Source: Methylotetracoccus sp.
GTDB lineage: Bacteria; Pseudomonadota; Gammaproteobacteria; Methylococcales; Methylococcaceae
Reading direction: 5' to 3'
Length of the DNA stretch: 5,157 nucleotides
NCBI GenBank assembly: GCA_025458755.1
Contig: JALORT010000193.1
Coordinates: 1-5,157, forward strand
Below the pieces are notes generated by a model. It was given only the letters and a program-made list of their open reading frames with translations, had not been told where the DNA came from and ran no database searches. The position numbers and the translations under genes were made by a program. Each line of letters starts with the position of its first letter. Within the stretch, counting starts at the first letter, position 1. Of the stretch, positions 1 through 3,720 are shown piece by piece.

Positions 1-694
1 GCGCGCCGAGACCGTTGTAACCCGCGACTCCGGCCTGTTTGAGAATCGGGGTCGCAGCCGTTAGCGCAGCTTCGCCGCCAGGACCCGCTGCGGCTACCCT
101 CTGGGCAACCGGCAGTGCCTTCTGCACCAGGGGTCTCGCTGCTCTCAATGCTGCCGCCACCGGATGGTACTTGACGGCTTTACGGGCCCAGCGGCTGACT
201 TTCTTCCAAAAGCCGATCGGGTTGCCGAGACCATCCACACCTTCCACCCACTGATACAACAGGCCGTCCTGGCCTTGCCGCACCTCCCCGAGATAACCGG
301 CACCCATCATCGGCGCGATCTCGCCGTCCTCCAGTCCCTGCATTTCGTCTTCCGTCAAGCCTTGCATCTGATAGACGGTTCCATCGTCCGCCTGGTATAG
401 CACTCCCAGACCCGCATACCCCGCCACGCCAGCCTGTTTGAGGAACGGAGTGACCGCCGTCAGCGCCGCCGCTCCGCCTGGGATAAACGGGGCGAATTGT
501 TGGGCAATCGGGAGCGCTTTTCTGACCACCCGGCGAGCCAGACGCTTCAATTTTCGCCAGAATCCGATCGGATGACCCAACCCATCCACGCCTTGGACAT
601 ATTGGTACAGGTTCCCATCAGGCCCCTGGCGTACTTCGCCGAGATACCCGATGCCCATCATCTGGGTCACATCGCTTTCACTTAAAGACCTCAT
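1..694 (-). CDS. Duplicated-module protein with DGxLYQ motifs and cationic helices (3' end cut by window edge)
   Basis: The reading frame is open from the ATG at 694-692 to the left edge, giving 231 residues with no stop, so the C-terminus lies outside the window. The start is fixed by AAGGAGG six bases upstream. The protein is a tandem duplication. Residues 12-46 (MMGIGYLGEVRQGPDG...PIGFW) recur at 129-163, and 73-96 (GGAAALTAVTPFLKQAG...) recur at 206-229. The second copy has about 16 extra residues in the middle. Each module has a short beta-type segment (DGNLYQ, DGLLYQ), a strongly basic helix just after the FW (KLKRLARRVVRKALP, KKVSRWARKAVK), then an Ala/Gly-rich hydrophobic stretch. A further DDGTVYQMQG motif at 103-112 joins the modules. 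There is no signal peptide. The third motif type is shared with the gene at 1504-1839. I do not recognise a named family. Basic plus hydrophobic Gly/Ala segments of this kind occur in minor virion or membrane-interacting phage proteins, so that role is only inferred. Confidence 0.87.
   Translation of the reverse strand, partial: MRSLSESDVTQMMGIGYLGEVRQGPDGNLYQYVQGVDGLGHPIGFWRKLKRLARRVVRKALPIAQQFAPFIPGGAAALTAVTPFLKQAGVAGYAGLGVLYQADDGTVYQMQGLTEDEMQGLEDGEIAPMMGAGYLGEVRQGQDGLLYQWVEGVDGLGNPIGFWKKVSRWARKAVKYHPVAAALRAARPLVQKALPVAQRVAAAGPGGEAALTAATPILKQAGVAGYNGLGA
206..310 (-). repeat. Tandem module copy B, N-terminal part
   Basis: Encodes residues 129-163 (MMGAGYLGEVRQGQDG through PIGFW), matching copy A at 557-661 with only a few substitutions (I to A, P to Q, N to L, Y to W, Q to E, H to N). 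The C-terminal parts of the two modules are at 407-478 and 8-79. They match as GGAAALTAVTPFLKQAGVAG and GGEAALTAATPILKQAGVAG. Confidence 0.85.
557..661 (-). repeat. Tandem module copy A, N-terminal part
   Basis: Encodes residues 12-46 of the partial protein at 1-694 (MMGIGYLGEVRQGPDG through PIGFW). It pairs with the copy at 206-310, a period of 351 bp. The protein similarity is higher than the DNA similarity, so this is an old duplication kept under coding constraint rather than a recent copy. Confidence 0.85.
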
Positions 695-700
695 GGTGTA

Positions 701-707
701 CCTCCTT
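701..707 (-). promoter_or_regulatory. Strong Shine-Dalgarno that fixes the start at 694
   Basis: On the minus strand AAGGAGG is followed by a six-base spacer and ATG. It sits in the 29-bp gap after the stop codon of the gene at 724-1431, so the two genes are probably co-transcribed but independently initiated. Confidence 0.85.
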
Positions 708-723
708 CCTTTCTTAAGGACGA

Positions 724-1431
724 TTACTGAACATCACGCGTCAGATAACCGTCCAACGCGACCCAGATTCGCAGCGGACCAGAAAGACCGGCCAACTGAT
801 TCGGGTTGGGCGGTGTCCCTTGGCCGGGTACGCCCCGAGGAAACAACATTTCCACCCGGAAATTCTGCTGCGGCTCGATGAAGACCGGCTCGGCAAAGCG
901 GAACGTGGCCGTCGGATCGGGTTCGCCATGGTTAATATTTCCACTGCCCGGGCTCACGCCGGCGCCGGACGGGAACCAGAAGGTGGGCGCCTCGATCATG
1001 ATTTTTTCGCCCACCAGCAGCGTCGTCACCGAGTTGTAGATCAATTCAGGCAACAGCGAGTTGGCTGCCACGCAAGCGCGATCGCACTCAGCTTGAATCT
1101 CCGCGAGAAGTTCGTTCTTTTTCTGGTCTTTGTCCGTACCCGTGGCCTTGCAATAGATGTCCGCCTTATCGACTATTTTGCTCGCCAGAACGGCCACTTT
1201 CGGGACGCTGGCGATAATGCGCATGGCGCGGGCTTCGAACGTGTTCAGGCTGGGGAGGACACCTGACGCCTGCAGGTTCGTTTCGAGCTTGGTTTTGTTC
1301 TGGATATCCACGAAGAAGCGGATCACCCGAGGATCTGTCATCGCATCCTGGAACTTTCCCGACTCAGGCACGAAGAACGCGTCGTAGAGCGGAAAGTGCA
1401 GTTTTTCTTTAACGCCTTGAACCTTAGCCAT
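724..1431 (-). CDS. Probable jelly-roll type virion/capsid-like protein, 235 aa (function inferred)
   Basis: The ATG at 1431 is chosen because AAAGGAGG lies five bases upstream. A TTG seven codons further up has no such site. The 235-residue product has no signal peptide or membrane segment. The N-terminal part carries FPLYDAFFVPESG (13-25) and TNLQASGVLPSLNTFEARA (51-69). A charged helical middle (about 75-125) holds three cysteines (C94, C116, C120). The C-terminal half is beta-rich: LLVGEKIMIEAPTFWFPSGAG, a Gly/Asn/Pro-rich loop, FRFAEPVFIEPQQNFRVEMLF (178-197), and a closing RIWVALDGYLTRDVQ. The order TN..aG.LP...F, 'PvfI.P.qnF.Ve' and a terminal 'v.LdG.ltRdVQ' resembles a pattern I associate with capsid proteins of double-jelly-roll tailless phages. 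I cannot confirm this by search, and 235 residues is short for that fold. A single jelly-roll minor coat or spike protein is the alternative. The gene itself is secure and the function is not. Confidence 0.85.
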   Translation of the reverse strand: MAKVQGVKEKLHFPLYDAFFVPESGKFQDAMTDPRVIRFFVDIQNKTKLETNLQASGVLPSLNTFEARAMRIIASVPKVAVLASKIVDKADIYCKATGTDKDQKKNELLAEIQAECDRACVAANSLLPELIYNSVTTLLVGEKIMIEAPTFWFPSGAGVSPGSGNINHGEPDPTATFRFAEPVFIEPQQNFRVEMLFPRGVPGQGTPPNPNQLAGLSGPLRIWVALDGYLTRDVQ

Positions 1432-1436
1432 CGCAT

Positions 1437-1444
1437 CCTCCTTT
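1437..1444 (-). promoter_or_regulatory. Near-perfect Shine-Dalgarno that fixes the start at 1431
   Basis: The minus strand reads AAAGGAGG, then five bases, then ATG. This is the best ribosome site in the window and decides for ATG 1431 over the upstream TTG at 1452. It suggests this product is made in larger amounts than the other members of the operon. Confidence 0.88.
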
Positions 1445-1503
1445 ACTCGCAAGAATCAACCCAGCAAATTTTCTCAACGACAATTCGAGACCGATCGGCT
1501 TGC

Positions 1504-1839
1504 CTAGCGGACGACTTCGTACAACGCACCATCCGCACCGAGGAAATAACGGCCTAGCCCGCGGTCTTCATCGTCTCCCAGACCTTTGCCCGAGTTCCCG
1601 GCGGGCCCGACAGAACCGCCCGCGACGAAGCCGTGCACCTGATACAGCGTGCCGTCTTCGCCCAGAAAGAATTGCCCCGTTCGGTCCGTTTCTTCACTCG
1701 CTCCTCGCATCTGATACAAGGTACCGTCCTCGCCCAGAAACAAGGCGCCTATCCCCGAGGGGCCGGGATTTACGATCATCAGCTCATCCAGTCCGAGCTG
1801 TTGGCCCTTGCTCATTTCATCCCCCGTGCGGTTTTTCAT
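1504..1839 (-). CDS. Small protein with three FLGEDGTLYQ repeats, 111 aa
   Basis: The protein is 111 residues long. It has three 15-residue repeats: ALFLGEDGTLYQMRG (32-46), QFFLGEDGTLYQVHG (56-70) and RYFLGADGALYEVVR (97-111), the last forming the C-terminus. The linker between repeats 2 and 3 is Gly-rich (GGSVGPAGNSGKG). Each repeat reads as strand, Asp-Gly turn, strand, so a set of beta-hairpins is likely. The same DG-x-(L/V)-YQ motif occurs three times in the protein at 1-694, and the N-terminal layouts are alike (acidic helix, then a Gly-rich entry to the first motif), so the two genes share a module. The start is uncertain. ATG 1839 lies six bases after the previous stop with a poorly spaced GAAGG. 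ATG 1815 (MSKGQQLGLDEL) has GGGGG five bases upstream and is at least as likely. There is no signal peptide. Function unknown; by neighbourhood it may be a virion decoration or surface component. Confidence 0.78.
   Translation of the reverse strand: MKNRTGDEMSKGQQLGLDELMIVNPGPSGIGALFLGEDGTLYQMRGASEETDRTGQFFLGEDGTLYQVHGFVAGGSVGPAGNSGKGLGDDEDRGLGRYFLGADGALYEVVR
1507..1551 (-). repeat. DGxLY repeat unit 3
   Basis: Encodes RYFLGADGALYEVVR, the most diverged of the three units, ending directly at the TAG stop. Confidence 0.75.
1630..1674 (-). repeat. DGxLYQ repeat unit 2
   Basis: Encodes QFFLGEDGTLYQVHG. Its core DNA is about 85% identical to unit 1 over 33 bases (about five mismatches, counted by eye), so this pair is the youngest duplication in the gene. 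Confidence 0.82.
1702..1746 (-). repeat. DGxLYQ repeat unit 1
   Basis: Encodes ALFLGEDGTLYQMRG. It differs from unit 2 at only four residues (A/Q, L/F, M/V, R/H). Confidence 0.82.
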
Positions 1840-1845
1840 AGCGGA

Positions 1846-2208
1846 TCAGCCTTCGATCCCTTGCGGCGTGACCCGGTAACTGCCGCCGACGACGTACAGC
1901 TGCGTCCCTTCGATGTTGCTGACCAGACGCGGCGGATTCTCCATGCGGTGAATGTAAGTCAGCGGTTGTCCGGGCTGTCCCTTGTCCGAGCGGTAGATCA
2001 AGCCGACCAGTTCGCCGAGTTCCACGACCACCGGCGGAATGACTCGGGAATGGCGAACCTTCAGCACACGGGACGGTTCGAATCCGTTGAACGCCTGGTA
2101 TAAATCCGCCCCCTGCTTCAGGCGATGAGCCGGCAAATTCTCGACGCTTTCTCCGGTGCGCGCGGTGCCGCGCCGGCCGCTGGAACACTTCTTACAACGG
2201 CAGGTCAT
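1846..2208 (-). CDS. Conserved-looking hypothetical protein with CxCxxC N-terminus, 120 aa
   Basis: The start at 2208 overlaps the stop of the upstream transglutaminase-like gene as ATGA (4 bp), the usual arrangement for translational coupling. The same frame stays open further upstream to 2721, but that part is a GC-driven shadow of the upstream gene. The 120-residue protein opens with MTCRCKKC (C3, C5, C8), then a basic linker. A compact domain from about residue 33 contains LYQAFNGF, VIPPVVVELGELVGLIYRSD, LTYIHRMENPPRL and EGTQLYVVGGSYRVTPQGIEG. The alternating hydrophobic pattern suggests a small beta-rich fold. The three cysteines could bind a metal or be a reactive motif, but no second cysteine pair is present. 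I do not recognise a named family. EGTQLYVVGG is loosely like the DGTLYQ repeats of the next two repeat-bearing genes, which may be chance. The role is unknown, and coupling to the cysteine enzyme suggests the two products work together. Confidence 0.8.
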   Translation of the reverse strand: MTCRCKKCSSGRRGTARTGESVENLPAHRLKQGADLYQAFNGFEPSRVLKVRHSRVIPPVVVELGELVGLIYRSDKGQPGQPLTYIHRMENPPRLVSNIEGTQLYVVGGSYRVTPQGIEG

Positions 2209-3206
2209 TTCGCCGCCGCCCGCATGGCTGCCGGTCCCATCTGCACAGGCCGGACAGGCTGCAGCGCCGCTGGCCGCACCGAGGCGACCGGGGTCAACAT
2301 CACGGGCCGCAAGGCCTGCAGCGCGGCAGTGCCTGAGGGGCTGCCGGCCGTTGGGCCGGGAGCCACCCCGGAGACCCGCTTCGGTGGCAGAATCCCCCAC
2401 TGCCGCAAACTGCGGGCGATCCGGGCAGCGGTGCGCGGACGCGGGCGAGCGGATAGCCCCCTGTCCCAGATGCGGCGCAACACCGCCTTGAGCCAAGGGC
2501 TTCGGCGCAACAACTGTCGCTGCTTCAGCAGGTCCCACAGTGACTTCACCCGCTGATCCTTGGGCTGAATCGCCTCGTATCGCACCGATCGGATCAGTCC
2601 CTTCAGCCAATCCGGTGCCGTCACAGCATCGTCCATGCCCTGCAGTTCCAAGTCCTCGGCCATCATGTCGGGTCTCCTCTCGATCACAATTGTCTTCTTC
2701 ACTGGTGTGCTCGGCGCCCAACCCATCGGGTGAGGCATGGTGGCGTCCAGTGGAACCCAGCGGCCCTTGTGAAAAACCTCCAGGTAAATGTGACTGAAAA
2801 GGTCTTGCCGCAAGGGATCGGGACCGGTGATCACCAGCCGGACCGGATGGCCGATCGCCTCCAGCATCGCCCCCAGCAGGATCGCCATGTCATCGCAGTC
2901 GCCCGCCCGCAGTTCGAGCATGCGCCGCGCGGAATGAAGCACCTCTACCCGGAATGTGTCCTTGGTGTACCGGATGTGTTGCTGCACCCATTCGAACAGC
3001 GCCTTGATCTCGCCCAGGTAATCCTTGGGCTTAACCGCCCGCTGCCGCAGGACGTCGATCGCTGTCTGACGCACCTTGAAATCCTTTGCGCCCTTTTTCA
3101 CCAGATCGACGATGTGCTCCACCGTTTTCAGCGTTCCGCGATAACCGCTCGGGATCTTGTGCAGCTGGATTCTGAAGGGAGCATGCATGCGAGGCGGCCA
3201 CACCAT
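2205..3206 (-). CDS. Transglutaminase-like cysteine protein with basic, Ala/Pro-rich tail
   Basis: Counting from ATG 3206 the product has 333 residues. A transglutaminase-core domain covers about residues 27-177. The catalytic triad is visible: Cys104 in RAGDCDDMAILLGAMLEA, His139 in FSHIYLEVF, and Asp154 in WVPLDAT. The motif KALFEWVQQHIRYTKDT precedes it as usual for the family. Members act as cysteine peptidases, amidases or acyl transferases, and the substrate cannot be told. There is no signal peptide, so it is probably cytoplasmic. After the domain comes a strongly basic helical region (about 207-277), then an Ala/Pro-rich tail with three octads: RPVMLTPV, RPAALQPV, RPVQMGPA. The start is uncertain. 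The frame opens at TTG 3305 with no ribosome site; ATG 3206 and ATG 3188 are closer to where the domain begins, and codon third positions are more GC-rich from 3206 on. The gene opens the five-gene operon. A virion-maturation or cell-wall role is inferred from context only. Confidence 0.87.
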   Translation of the reverse strand: MVWPPRMHAPFRIQLHKIPSGYRGTLKTVEHIVDLVKKGAKDFKVRQTAIDVLRQRAVKPKDYLGEIKALFEWVQQHIRYTKDTFRVEVLHSARRMLELRAGDCDDMAILLGAMLEAIGHPVRLVITGPDPLRQDLFSHIYLEVFHKGRWVPLDATMPHPMGWAPSTPVKKTIVIERRPDMMAEDLELQGMDDAVTAPDWLKGLIRSVRYEAIQPKDQRVKSLWDLLKQRQLLRRSPWLKAVLRRIWDRGLSARPRPRTAARIARSLRQWGILPPKRVSGVAPGPTAGSPSGTAALQALRPVMLTPVASVRPAALQPVRPVQMGPAAMRAAAK

Positions 3207-3372
3207 TCCGTTCACGAGCGAAAGCGTTCTTTCGCCTTTGTTGTTGCCCAGACATGTCACAAATCCTGTGCCAGCAAGCCGCGCCTCAACGATGTGCTTG
3301 TGCAAGCTTTTGATTTAACGTCACTAGTGGGTTTTTCGCGCAGCCGGCCGATGCAAGAAAGCGACGGCGTAC

Positions 3373-3389
3373 GTCATAAAGGTTATGAG
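3373..3389. promoter_or_regulatory. Palindromic motif copy 1 (candidate operator)
   Basis: The plus strand reads GTCATAAAGGTTATGAG. Its core TCATAA-AGG-TTATGA is a perfect 6-bp inverted repeat. It matches copy 2 at GTCATAAA and TATGA with three different bases between, and is the copy nearest the operon start. Confidence 0.55.
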
Positions 3390-3443
3390 GACGAGCCGCC
3401 GGCGCGGGAGGCCTTATCGACCGGGCGTGGAGAGATCAGCGTG

Positions 3444-3460
3444 GTCATAAAATCTATGAC
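3444..3460. promoter_or_regulatory. Palindromic motif copy 2 (candidate operator)
   Basis: The plus strand reads GTCATAAAATCTATGAC, a perfect 6-bp inverted repeat GTCATA/TATGAC around five bases. The symmetry continues as CGTG (3440-3443) and CACG (3462-3465) with one unpaired base. It fits a dimeric helix-turn-helix or ribbon-helix-helix repressor site. Confidence 0.58.
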
Positions 3461-3464
3461 GCAC

Positions 3465-3481
3465 GTCGGAGAATCTATGCG
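3465..3481. promoter_or_regulatory. Degenerate motif copy 3 (candidate operator)
   Basis: GTCGGAGAATCTATGCG matches copy 2 at 12 of 17 positions, including AATCTATG. It starts 21 bp after copy 2, so the two would lie on the same face of the helix (two turns apart). Confidence 0.42.
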
Positions 3482-3621
3482 GCCGTGCGGCCCAACGACC
3501 TACCGCGACGTGAGGATGGAAGATTCGGGGCCGGTGGATGGCCGGGGATGCGACGGGAGATCGCCGAGGCGGAAGCGCAGCAGCGATGGGTTTGCGGCGA
3601 GGCGCAGCGTCGATGGATCGG

Positions 3622-3652
3622 GAGCGGGGGTGTCACACTGCCCCCCGGGCTC
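3622..3652 (-). terminator. GC-rich hairpin downstream of the cytochrome gene
   Basis: The arms GAGC + GGGGG (3622-3630) pair with CCCCC and GCTC (3642-3652, two unpaired G), about 70 bases after the cytochrome stop. There is no T-run on the minus strand, so intrinsic termination is doubtful. It could protect the mRNA 3' end or aid factor-dependent termination. Confidence 0.35.
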
Positions 3653-3679
3653 CGCGACTACGACTACTTTAGCGGATTT

Positions 3680-3696
3680 CGTGCGCCGAGCGCACG
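3680..3696 (-). terminator. Short perfect hairpin just after the cytochrome stop
   Basis: CGTGCGC-CGA-GCGCACG is a perfect 7-bp stem with a 3-base loop, 24 bases past the stop codon. It lacks a following U-tract, so calling it a terminator is tentative. Confidence 0.38.
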
Positions 3697-3720
3697 CTGC
3701 CTCCCTGTTTTCGCAATCTC

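Larger units (their letters stand above)
3207..3720. other. Intergenic region between cytochrome gene and operon
   Basis: About 0.5 kb without a convincing gene. Reading in the direction of transcription it holds two GC-rich hairpins (3680-3696, 3622-3652), three partly palindromic 17-bp motifs (3465-3481, 3444-3460, 3373-3389), an 8-bp palindrome CACTAGTG at 3322-3329, and a perfect 7-bp inverted repeat with a 4-base loop at 3218-3235 (GCGAAAG/CTTTCGC). TTAAAT on the minus strand (3318-3313) could be a -10 box, but I see no matching -35. No tRNA or integration core is visible. Confidence 0.6.

Noticed and set aside
206..661. Spaced repeats considered as CRISPR or a DNA-level mobile element
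   Set aside because: The repeats are over 100 bp long, have only two copies, lie inside one reading frame, and diverge more in DNA than in protein. They are a gene-internal duplication.
1..694. Short plus-strand open frames in the first 700 bases
   Set aside because: They are antisense to the duplicated-module gene. The conservation between the two copies is at the protein level in the minus-strand frame, which decides the strand.
820..1266. A 148-codon plus-strand frame
   Set aside because: It is antisense to the well-supported gene at 724-1431, with no ribosome site and no recognisable motif.
1432..1452. TTG start at 1452 for the capsid-like protein
   Set aside because: It would run through the AAAGGAGG ribosome site, which is ideally spaced for ATG 1431.
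1453..1503. A promoter between the 111-residue and 235-residue genes (TTGAGA/TTGTCG-like boxes)
   Set aside because: No pair of -35 and -10 boxes with acceptable spacing is present. A separate promoter for the capsid-like gene is possible but not supported by the sequence.
2209..2721. Upstream extension of the 120-residue protein's frame to 2721
   Set aside because: The extension overlaps the transglutaminase-like coding region, is Gly/Ala/Arg-rich without pattern, and the ATGA overlap at 2205-2208 gives a natural start.
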